Positions 57,603 through 64,000 of a stretch of DNA of 64,000 nucleotides are shown here, piece after piece. The notes under the pieces are model-generated. The model ran no database searches. It was not told the DNA's origin and worked only from the letters and a program-made list of their open reading frames with translations. The translations under genes and the position numbers were made by a program. The number at the start of each line of letters is the position of its first letter. Within the stretch, counting starts at the first letter, position 1. The stretch lies in NCBI GenBank assembly GCA_050297855.1, contig JBNKTC010000020.1, forward strand, positions 248,001-312,000, written 5' to 3'. Source of the stretch: SZUA-545 sp050297855 (GTDB lineage Bacteria; Campylobacterota; Campylobacteria; Campylobacterales; SZUA-545).

Positions 57603-59692
57603 ACGGTGAATTCACTCAGGGTGTGCTGGAACTTCCGCTTTGTCTCGCGGATGACAAACGGGATACTCTCGGGCCCTTCGATGAGACTGAAGTGCCCGCC
57701 CAGCAGACGTTCCAACCCTTCGAGGGTATAGACGGGGTGCTCCCCGTCGGTGTAGCCGCCGACCCACTTCTCTTTTGGCGTGGAGCTCTCCTGCCATGTA
57801 TAGGGCGAGCCCAGGATCAGCAGGCCGCCTGGGTTCAGCCGCTCGTGGATCGTGCTTAAAAAGAGCGCCGGGTCGTAGAGGCGGTCGATCAGGTTGACCG
57901 CCAGGATCAGGTCGTAGCCGGTGAAGTTCGGCTTGAGGTTGCACGCATCCCCCTGCCAGAAGTGGACGTTCCCGCCCTCGAGGCCCAGGGATTTAAGCGT
58001 CCGCGTCACAGGTGCCGAAATGTCGCCCTCCTCCTTGAGGTAGTAGCTCACCTGCCCCTTCTCTTTGAGCTCCGTAGCGTGACGTATAAAGCGGGTGGAG
58101 AAGTCGATCCCCTCCACCTCCTCGAAATAGCGTCCCAGCTCGAAACTGCTGCGCCCCACGGCACAGCCGATATCGAGCACCCGCCCCTTCGTCCGGCCCT
58201 CCATCTTTTTGGCCGCGTACTCGGCTACCGCTTTGGGGAAGTTGGGCACACTGAAATACTCCGCCCCGTAGTGAAACTCGCAGTACTGGCTGATCAGCTC
58301 GTCGCTCTCGTAGACGTCCACGTGGTCGTCCTCTTCCGTTCGCCCTTCCACATAACGGAACCCCGCATGTTGGGGGAAGTGGCGGCGGAAGGCGTAGCGT
58401 GAATGGGGCAGCGCCTCGTTGCCCGTACTGATCCACGAGCCCCCCTTGATCATGTTGTGACGGTCGTCGAAGGTGGGGACGGTAAAGTCGTCGTAGACCG
58501 GGTGGGTCTCGAAACCTTCAAAGGGGTGCATCACCGTCTCGCTCCACTGCCAGACGTTGCCGACGACGTCGTAAAACTCCCCGTGCCGGTTGGCCGTCAC
58601 GGGCGTCGACGAAGCGAACTGGGTCAGGTTGATGTTGCCCGTCTCCTTGGTAAAAGGCGGCTCCTTGGCCAGTCCGCAGTGCTCGTGCAGACGGTACCAC
58701 TCCGCCTCAGTCGGCAGCCGGAGGGTTTTGCCGAGTTTCTCCCCCAGCCAGCTGCAGTACGCCTTGGCCTCGAGGTAGGTCACATCCACAGGCCAGTCCA
58801 GCGGCAGGTCGGTCTCGTGGGTCATAGCGCGGTAGCGGTAGCCGGTTTCGGCGGGGACCCAGAAGTGGGGATGGGAAATCCCTTCACGGCTGATCCACTC
58901 CCACCCTTCGGGGGTCCACCATTTTTGGCTCTGGTATCCGCCCGCGGCGACAAACTCCAGGAACTCCCCGTTGCTCACCAGCTGGCGCGAGGCTTTAAAG
59001 GGGGCGACGGCCGTCCGCTTGCGTCCAAACTCATTATCCCAGCCATAGTATCCGGGAGCATCGATCGCAAGGTCATGCACCACCTCCCCGCCCGCTACCT
59101 CCAGCAGGGGGTTTTCCGGCGTCTCGCCCCGCTCGGGACAGAGGGGCCAGAGGGGATTTGGGCTGACTTTTTCGATGGGCAGTTCCCGGAAAAGGACCGA
59201 CGAGGTCTCCAGGTGGATCCGCTCGTGTTCGATCCCCATCAGGATCACCCAGGCGGGGTCTTCCCACCTGATGGGCACCGTCAACGGCATCGTCTCGATC
59301 ACCTCGGTGACAAACATCTTGACCGCGTCGCGGTAAGCCCGCACATCGGCGACGTCCGGCCATGTGTAGTGGGACTTCTCCAGGTCGTCCCACTCCATCT
59401 CGTCCACACCGATGGCAAAGATCGATTCGAAATCGGGGTTGATCCGTTTGTCGGTCAGTTTCGCGATGACCAGTTTGTTGATAAAAAAGACGGCGGTATG
59501 GCCGTAGTAAAAGATCAGGGGGTGGCGCTGGGGATTGGGCTGGTCGTAGTAGACCGAATCGTCCGCCAACACCTCAAAAAGTTTTTCGTACTGTTCATAG
59601 GTCTTTAAAAAATATTCCAGGATCTCGCGGCGTTTTTCCTCCGGTGTACCGGTATCGAGTCTTGGGGTATTGGAGTAGTATTCCGGCTGCAT
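57587..59692 (-). CDS. ovoA: 5-histidylcysteine sulfoxide synthase / 5-thiohistidine N-methyltransferase
   Basis: A 701-residue enzyme starting ovothiol synthesis. A DinB-like N-terminal domain supplies the non-heme iron ligands: H65 (YYGHTAVF) and the HxxxHxE at H156, H160, E162 (EHERIHLE). A formylglycine-generating-enzyme-like domain follows (WQWSETVMHPFEGF, IKGGSWISTGNEALPHSRYAFRRHF). The last 250 residues are a class I methyltransferase (VLDIGCAVGRSSFELG) that N-methylates the imidazole. Iron and O2 join cysteine to the histidine C5 as a sulfoxide. I choose ATG 59692 (AAGGGTGACG upstream) rather than the adjacent GTG. Confidence 0.93.
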   Translation of the reverse strand: MQPEYYSNTPRLDTGTPEEKRREILEYFLKTYEQYEKLFEVLADDSVYYDQPNPQRHPLIFYYGHTAVFFINKLVIAKLTDKRINPDFESIFAIGVDEMEWDDLEKSHYTWPDVADVRAYRDAVKMFVTEVIETMPLTVPIRWEDPAWVILMGIEHERIHLETSSVLFRELPIEKVSPNPLWPLCPERGETPENPLLEVAGGEVVHDLAIDAPGYYGWDNEFGRKRTAVAPFKASRQLVSNGEFLEFVAAGGYQSQKWWTPEGWEWISREGISHPHFWVPAETGYRYRAMTHETDLPLDWPVDVTYLEAKAYCSWLGEKLGKTLRLPTEAEWYRLHEHCGLAKEPPFTKETGNINLTQFASSTPVTANRHGEFYDVVGNVWQWSETVMHPFEGFETHPVYDDFTVPTFDDRHNMIKGGSWISTGNEALPHSRYAFRRHFPQHAGFRYVEGRTEEDDHVDVYESDELISQYCEFHYGAEYFSVPNFPKAVAEYAAKKMEGRTKGRVLDIGCAVGRSSFELGRYFEEVEGIDFSTRFIRHATELKEKGQVSYYLKEEGDISAPVTRTLKSLGLEGGNVHFWQGDACNLKPNFTGYDLILAVNLIDRLYDPALFLSTIHERLNPGGLLILGSPYTWQESSTPKEKWVGGYTDGEHPVYTLEGLERLLGGHFSLIEGPESIPFVIRETKRKFQHTLSEFTVWEKQ

Positions 59693-59760
59693 CGTCACCC
59701 TTGTTTGAAAATTGATTTATGATACCATTTTTAGATAATCCGAACTTTAGGGGCCGCATA

Positions 59761-60348
59761 ATGGAAGATATCCGTATCTGTTTTGTAGGGGATTCGTTTG
59801 TCAACGGGACCGGCGACCCGGAGAAGCTGGGCTGGGCCGGACGGCTCTGCGCCGAAGCTGAAAATGAAAAGCGGGAGATCACCTGCTATAACCTGGGCGT
59901 CCGCCGCAACACCTCTGGCGACATCCTCGCCCGCTGGGAAGGGGAATACCGCGCCCGGCTGGCCGAGGGGGCCGATATGCGCCTGGTCTTCTCCTTCGGC
60001 GTCAACGACTGCACGATGGAAGGGGAAGCGCTGCGCGTCGCCCCGGAGAAGAGCCTGCAAAACGCGAGGGAGATCCTGAGCACAGCGGCAGCCCTGTATC
60101 CGACCCTCATGATCGGCCCGCCCCCCATCGACGATGCGGAGATCAACCGTCGTGTGCGTTCACTGGATGGTTCACTGCAGCAACTGTGCAGCGAGATCGG
60201 CGTGCCGTACCTTTCGGTCTTCGATCCCCTGGACGCTCTTCCCCTCTGGGCCGAAGAGGTGGCGAGCAACGACGGGGCCCATCCCCGCAGTGCCGGCTAT
60301 GCCGTGCTGGCCCGCCTTGTCTCGGAGTGGGAAGCGTGGTGGTTTTAA
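59761..60348 (+). CDS. SGNH/GDSL hydrolase
   Basis: A 195-residue single-domain hydrolase. Block I is FVGDSFVNGTG (catalytic serine), block III FSFGVNDC, and block V DGAHPRSAGY (catalytic Asp-His). Such enzymes are esterases or lipases. No signal peptide is visible, so it is cytoplasmic. It is divergent from ovoA and converges on the next gene, with stops overlapping by 4 bases (TTAA). ATG 59761 gives the motif-adjacent N-terminus. The natural ester is unknown. Confidence 0.88.
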   Translation: MEDIRICFVGDSFVNGTGDPEKLGWAGRLCAEAENEKREITCYNLGVRRNTSGDILARWEGEYRARLAEGADMRLVFSFGVNDCTMEGEALRVAPEKSLQNAREILSTAAALYPTLMIGPPPIDDAEINRRVRSLDGSLQQLCSEIGVPYLSVFDPLDALPLWAEEVASNDGAHPRSAGYAVLARLVSEWEAWWF

Positions 60349-61289
60349 AAAAGTTCCAGGTCCCCTTCATCCCCGTTCTCCTGGGATGTTAAAAGCACCT
60401 CGAACATGGCGATGCTCGTAAGCAGGGAGTCGTCGAGATAATTGATATCGATGGCGTCGCGGTCGATGAATATGTGCTTGCGCCACTTGCTCAGGTCCCC
60501 GATAATCGACTCCAGGTAGACGTGGACCTTTTGTCGATCGTCCGCTTTGATATCCCCGTAGCCGTAGTTGGAGAGTACCCCCGCAAGAACGGTCAGCGAG
60601 TACCCCAGCTCCTGGAACTCGTAAAACGAACTGACGATCTGGGCATACTTCTCAAAAACGGACTTGATCTTCTCGAATACCGTTTCGTCTAAAGTCTCGT
60701 GGTCAAACAGCAGGGTCTCCACATCCTCGGCCAGTTCGGAGAGTTCGTCGATGTCGTCCTGCATGAAGATGTTGTTCTGCAAAAACTCGGCGGCGGAGAC
60801 CGTAACGCGCACCTTTACACCTGCCTCCGCTTCGGCACGCCGGACCCGCCCGGTGGCCGGGTCGCACGCCGGCTCTACGCATATTTCGAAAAACTCCTGG
60901 ATCACCCCTTCGAAGTTCCTGTCGATCAGAAAGGCGATCTCGCGGTAGATCTCCATTGAGAGGGTATCTTGTTTCATAAAGTACTCCACCAGCTGCTCCC
61001 GGAGGGCCGAACAGATGATGAAGATGTCACTTAAGGGGATACTTTTCTCCTTGAAAAACATCAGCATCACCGTGATCACCGGGCACTCTCCGGGGCGGAT
61101 CGAACCGTTGATCACATTAAGCAGGTGCCCCATGACACGGACCCCGAAGTGGCGGGCAAAAAACTTCCTGTTAATGGCATTTCGTTTAAACTTTTCGGCC
61201 GCCAGGTCACTGTTGACCCATGCGGTCACGATCGCATGGGTGTCGGCATCCAGACGCCCGATACTCTTTTGCAGCTCACGACACTCCAT
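60345..61289 (-). CDS. Helical protein, RsbR-N-like region plus unknown C-terminus
   Basis: A 314-residue soluble, helix-rich protein. The first 120 residues (LQKSIGRLDADTHAIVTAWV, IPLSDIFIICSALREQLVEYF) look like the helical sensor of RsbR/RsbRD_N proteins or globin-like N-terminal sensor domains. The remainder is acidic and helical (DDIDELSELAEDVETLLF) without a known motif. No kinase or output domain follows, so it may be a free-standing sensor or partner. AGAGGG lies at good spacing before the ATG. Confidence 0.6.
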   Translation of the reverse strand: MECRELQKSIGRLDADTHAIVTAWVNSDLAAEKFKRNAINRKFFARHFGVRVMGHLLNVINGSIRPGECPVITVMLMFFKEKSIPLSDIFIICSALREQLVEYFMKQDTLSMEIYREIAFLIDRNFEGVIQEFFEICVEPACDPATGRVRRAEAEAGVKVRVTVSAAEFLQNNIFMQDDIDELSELAEDVETLLFDHETLDETVFEKIKSVFEKYAQIVSSFYEFQELGYSLTVLAGVLSNYGYGDIKADDRQKVHVYLESIIGDLSKWRKHIFIDRDAIDINYLDDSLLTSIAMFEVLLTSQENGDEGDLELF

Positions 61290-61423
61290 GGTACTACCCT
61301 CTAATAGTTCTCTTATTTTTTAACTGTTTCATCTTAGCACTTCATCTATAAACCACTCTTATAAAACAAAACGAGATTCCCCGCTTAAAGCAACGGATTA
61401 CGCCCCATTAACCTAAAACCCAG

Positions 61424-61429
61424 TATAAT
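61424..61429 (+). promoter_or_regulatory. -10 box of the second SulP gene
   Basis: TATAAT at 61424-61429, 63 bases before the TTG start. The leader contains a CGGGC/GCCCG hairpin (61441-61454). Confidence 0.6.
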
Positions 61430-61440
61430 CCGCGCGAAAC

Positions 61441-61454
61441 CGGGCCCAAGCCCG
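61441..61454 (+). promoter_or_regulatory. Leader hairpin before the second SulP gene
   Basis: CGGGC, CCAA, GCCCG: a five-pair GC stem with a four-base loop right after the presumed transcription start. It may shield the 5' end of the transcript. Confidence 0.3.
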
Positions 61455-61492
61455 CCTTGCTATCGTAAAAGAAACATACAAAAGGTCACCGT

Positions 61493-63031
61493 TTGTTTAA
61501 TCTGAATAACTACTCTACCTCCAATATCAAAAACGACGTCCTCTCCGGGGCCGTCGTCGCCGTCGCCCTGGTTCCCGAGGCGATCGCCTTCTCTTTTATC
61601 GCCGGTGTGAGTCCCATCGTCGGGCTCTACACCGCCTTTATCCTGGGACTGGTCACCTCGCTTCTGGGCGGGAAGCCGGGGATGATCAGCGGGGCGACCG
61701 GGTCGGTCGCCGTGGTCTTCGTCGGCCTGGGAATCGAAGCCCACGCCATCCTGAGCGCCCAGGGCCTCAGCGGCGATGCGCTTAGCATCGGCGTCTTGCA
61801 GTATATCCTTTTCGCCACGATCCTGGCGGGGATCATCCAGGTCACCATCGGGGTGCTCAAAATGGGGAAATTTATCCGCCTGGTACCGCAGCCGGCCATG
61901 TACGGATTCGTCAACGGCCTCGCCATCGTCATCGCCACGGCGCAGTTTAAATTCTTCGAAAACCAGGGGTGGATGATGTACCTCCTGGTCGCCGTCACGA
62001 TGGGGATCATGTACCTGCTGCCCAAAGTGACCAAAGCGATCCCTTCCGGGCTTGTGGCGATCATCGCCATTACCCTGTTTGTCTACTTCACCCACGCCGA
62101 TACGCTGCTGGTGGGCCAGCTGACGGACCTCTCCCAGTTTAAGGGGGAGCTGCCCAGCTTCGCCATTCCCGAAAGCATCTTCAGTACCGAAGCCTTTATG
62201 ACGGTCCTTCCCTACGCGGTCCTGGTCGCCCTGGTGGGTCTGATCGAATCGCTTCTGACCCTCTCGGTCCTTGACGAGATGGGCGGGAAACGCGGGAGCG
62301 GAAACAAAGAGTGTATCGCACAGGGTGCGGGGAACATCACCTGCGGTTTCTTCGGCGGGATGGCCGGGTGCGTCATGATCGGCCAGTCGATCATCAACTT
62401 CACCTCCGGCGGCCTGGGCCGGCTCTCCTCCACCGTCGCGGCCGTGGGTCTGCTGGTCCTGGTCGTCTCCCTGACCGACCTGCTCAATATCATCCCCGTC
62501 GCCGTTCTGGTCGGAATCATGTTTATGGTCAGTATCGGGACCTTCGAGTGGGCCAGTATCAGCCACCTGAAGTATATGCCTAAAAGTGATGCCTTCGTCT
62601 TGCTGACGACAACGATCATCACGATCCTGGCGGACCTCGCGGTCGCAGTGATCACCGGGGTGATCATCTCGGCGCTCGTCTTTGCCTGGAAACACGCCCG
62701 GATCTTTGCCAAGACACGTATGGAAGAGGACGGCACGAAGGTGTACGAACTGGACGGCCCCCTCTTCTTCGGTGCCGTCACCTCTTTTAACGAGACCTTT
62801 GACGTTGCGAACGACCCCCAGCACGTCGTCATCGACTTTAAGGATGCCCGCGTCATGGACAGCTCCGGGGTCGAGGCGATCGACGCCATCACCAAGAAAT
62901 ACGAAGAGGCGGGCAAGTCACTGACACTTCGCCACCTGAGCGAAGACTGCCGCAAGCTGCTCAAAGAGGCGGGCCCCTTCTGCGAATACGAAGAGAACGA
63001 CCCGACCTATAAAGTCGCCGTCAACTACTAA
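61493..63031 (+). CDS. SulP-family anion transporter with STAS domain (second copy)
   Basis: A 512-residue inner-membrane transporter. About ten to eleven hydrophobic helices (residues 13-410) include SFIAGVSPIVGLYTAFI and GMISGATGSVAVVF; the STAS domain (about 420-512) has VYELDGPLFFG and VMDSSGVEAID, with the classical serine pair. It is only distantly like the SulP protein at 50510. The start is TTG 61493 with AAAAGG at 61480-61485, and no ATG is available at the conserved N-terminus. Anion specificity is unknown. Confidence 0.9.
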   Translation: MFNLNNYSTSNIKNDVLSGAVVAVALVPEAIAFSFIAGVSPIVGLYTAFILGLVTSLLGGKPGMISGATGSVAVVFVGLGIEAHAILSAQGLSGDALSIGVLQYILFATILAGIIQVTIGVLKMGKFIRLVPQPAMYGFVNGLAIVIATAQFKFFENQGWMMYLLVAVTMGIMYLLPKVTKAIPSGLVAIIAITLFVYFTHADTLLVGQLTDLSQFKGELPSFAIPESIFSTEAFMTVLPYAVLVALVGLIESLLTLSVLDEMGGKRGSGNKECIAQGAGNITCGFFGGMAGCVMIGQSIINFTSGGLGRLSSTVAAVGLLVLVVSLTDLLNIIPVAVLVGIMFMVSIGTFEWASISHLKYMPKSDAFVLLTTTIITILADLAVAVITGVIISALVFAWKHARIFAKTRMEEDGTKVYELDGPLFFGAVTSFNETFDVANDPQHVVIDFKDARVMDSSGVEAIDAITKKYEEAGKSLTLRHLSEDCRKLLKEAGPFCEYEENDPTYKVAVNY

Positions 63032-63047
63032 AGTCTGGAATTGTGTA

Positions 63048-63069
63048 CGCGTCCTTAGCATAGGACGCG
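63048..63069 (+). terminator. Hairpin after the second SulP gene
   Basis: CGCGTCCT (63048-63055) and AGGACGCG (63062-63069) are perfectly complementary around TAGCAT. There is no T-run after the stem, but it is placed between two convergent genes. Confidence 0.5.
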
Positions 63070-63105
63070 GCTAGATTGGAAAAGTTCCGTTCCTGCCTGT
63101 TTGGA

Positions 63106-63279
63106 TTAGTGGGTTTCGAGGTACTTGTCGTACTGGTTAAAGAAGTTTTGGATCGCCTTATCGAGGCGCTCTTTGTCGTTTTGTGAGAGTTTTTTCTGAT
63201 CGGATTTTAGTGCTTGTTTGAGGGCATATTCCGCCGCTTTTTTATAAAGTTCTGTATTCGTTTCTACTTTTTTCGTCAT
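63106..63279 (-). CDS. 57-residue charged helical protein
   Basis: A 57-residue lysine-rich protein (ALKQALKSDQKKLSQNDKERLD), predicted to be helical and soluble. ATG 63279 has GGAG six bases upstream; the longer frame reads into poor sequence. It begins with MTKKVETNTELYKKAAEYALK. No family recognised. Confidence 0.6.
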   Translation of the reverse strand: MTKKVETNTELYKKAAEYALKQALKSDQKKLSQNDKERLDKAIQNFFNQYDKYLETH

Positions 63280-63380
63280 CCTGCACTCCATAAATATATA
63301 TAAGTTTTTATAATCGCTACTGCAGCATTCGCCGCGTTGCAATTATTCGAAAAAATAATGTTTTTTTCATGGCTCATCCC

Positions 63381-63386
63381 TATAAT
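63381..63386 (+). promoter_or_regulatory. -10 box of the TonB-dependent receptor gene
   Basis: TATAAT at 63381-63386, 38 bases before the start. AGGA at 63411-63414 supplies the ribosome-binding site. Confidence 0.55.
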
Positions 63387-63423
63387 GGTTACTGTTTTAT
63401 CAGTAATTTTAGGATTTCCCGTG

Positions 63424-64000
63424 ATGTTTTCGAGACCATTATTCCTTCTATTCACTCTATATATCGGCATATCCCATTTATATTCCAGTGAACTTGACAA
63501 ACTTTTGGAAGATTACCGCCACCAGTCCGAGCTCTCCCTAAAGACCAAAAAAGAGAGTGCCGGACACCTGATCATCTTTACCCGTGACGACCTGGAGCGG
63601 ATGCAGGCGTATCGTCTGAGCGACCTGCTCAAATCGATCCGTATGTTCACACTCCAGGAAAACCAGATCGGCTTTGCCACCCTGGCGCGGGCGGGCAGTA
63701 CCAGTTTTAACTCCAGCCTGCTGCGCATCTACATCAACGACCATGATATCGGCAGCCCCTTTTTCGGCAGTGCCTTCGGGAGCTGGAGCGATATCGACCT
63801 GGGCTACATCGACCACGTAGAGATCTATACCGGCGGGGTATCCACCCAGTTCGGCAACGAACCGGCCGGAATCCTGATCAAACTCTACACCAAAGACCCG
63901 TTGCGCGAAAACGGGGGGCGTGTCAAATATATCACCGGGAAAAACGGTTCGGGGGAGCTGAACCTCTATTACGGCGGGATTGAAAAAGAGCAGTCGTACT
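63424..64000 (+). CDS. TonB-dependent receptor, N-terminal part (runs off the window)
   Basis: An open frame to the window end (at least 192 codons). ATG 63424 starts a signal peptide (MFSRPLFLLFTLYIGIS), with the promoter at 63381 and AGGA at 63411; GTG 63421 is also possible and two further in-frame ATGs lie upstream of the promoter and are less likely. The mature region contains the plug domain: GHLIIFTRDDLERMQAYRL, a LLRIYINDHDIGSPFFG stretch, and YIDHVEIYTGGVSTQFGNEPAG. This fits an outer-membrane receptor importing a siderophore, vitamin or metal complex. The barrel is outside the window. Confidence 0.85.
   Translation, partial: MFSRPLFLLFTLYIGISHLYSSELDKLLEDYRHQSELSLKTKKESAGHLIIFTRDDLERMQAYRLSDLLKSIRMFTLQENQIGFATLARAGSTSFNSSLLRIYINDHDIGSPFFGSAFGSWSDIDLGYIDHVEIYTGGVSTQFGNEPAGILIKLYTKDPLRENGGRVKYITGKNGSGELNLYYGGIEKEQSY

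Noticed and set aside
58403..59608. 401-codon plus-strand frame inside ovoA
   Set aside because: Shadow of ovoA; no motif and no ribosome-binding site.
61460..62824. 454-codon minus-strand frame inside the second SulP gene
   Set aside because: Asp/Gly/His-rich antisense translation of transmembrane coding sequence.
1..64000. tRNA, rRNA, CRISPR arrays, integrases or transposases
   Set aside because: I looked for T-loop sequences, spaced repeats and DDE or recombinase motifs and saw none; a tool search could still reveal a small RNA gene.

Overview
The window looks like a chromosomal segment of a GC-rich member of the Campylobacterota (order Campylobacterales, in the Sulfurimonas/Sulfurovum/Nitratifractor/Hydrogenimonas range; I cannot place it further). 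The reasons are gene order and family content. A block waaA - C4 zinc-ribbon protein - NIF3 protein - glyQ - DUF3972 - purE - peptidase U32 - cheZ, facing glnA, and a second block rluA-like - ffh - rpsP - KH protein - rimM - trmD - rplS together match, from memory, one contiguous stretch of Campylobacter jejuni (about Cj0699-Cj0714). pyrB ... uvrD - truB - ispE - smpB resembles Cj1098-Cj1105. Other clues are a glutamine synthetase without the adenylylation tyrosine, a Helicobacter-type CheZ, an LPP20-like protein and a NavAb-like sodium channel.

Layout. 1-9.5 kb: DUF302 fragment, alaS, CopD/HemJ-like membrane protein and maf, an orphan membrane histidine kinase, a BioF-like enzyme, a secreted DUF1566 protein, a methyltransferase, a 35-codon membrane peptide and a GIY-YIG protein. 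9.5-17 kb (minus strand): the sodium channel, then a tightly overlapping operon from cheZ to a DUF167 protein. 17-26.5 kb: PHP phosphatase, glnA, gyrA, LPP20-like protein, a pgi/NDH-2-like pair, and a PP-loop ATPase behind a structured leader. 26.5-31 kb: the ribosome/SRP operon. 31-41.3 kb: two orphan histidine kinases, a CsgG-like lipoprotein, pyrB-pabB-pabC, a REC-PAS-degenerate-GGDEF protein and a LysR regulator. 41.4-45.8 kb: uvrD, an inverted-repeat element, truB-ispE-smpB. 45.8-54.4 kb: an EAL-CBS-GGDEF protein, a soluble kinase, a DUF2156-type protein, rimI, SulP transporter, TPR protein and small ORFs. 54.4-59.7 kb: a noncoding repeat-like stretch, an AT-rich pentapeptide-repeat membrane protein and an ovoA-ovoB ovothiol operon. 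59.7-64 kb: SGNH hydrolase, helical protein, second SulP transporter, small protein and the start of a TonB-dependent receptor.

Most of the window is housekeeping, with many 4-nt ATGA overlaps implying translational coupling. Non-routine signals are: (i) a possible H-type pseudoknot leader at 25358-25440; (ii) a 270-bp element with 24-bp perfect terminal inverted repeats between uvrD and truB, one arm of which carries the truB ribosome-binding site; (iii) a low-GC pentapeptide-repeat gene fused by stop/start overlap to the ovothiol operon, next to a REP-like palindrome; (iv) several short unannotated ORFs with good ribosome-binding sites; and (v) four histidine kinases without partner regulators. 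No tRNA, rRNA, CRISPR array, integrase or transposase gene was seen.
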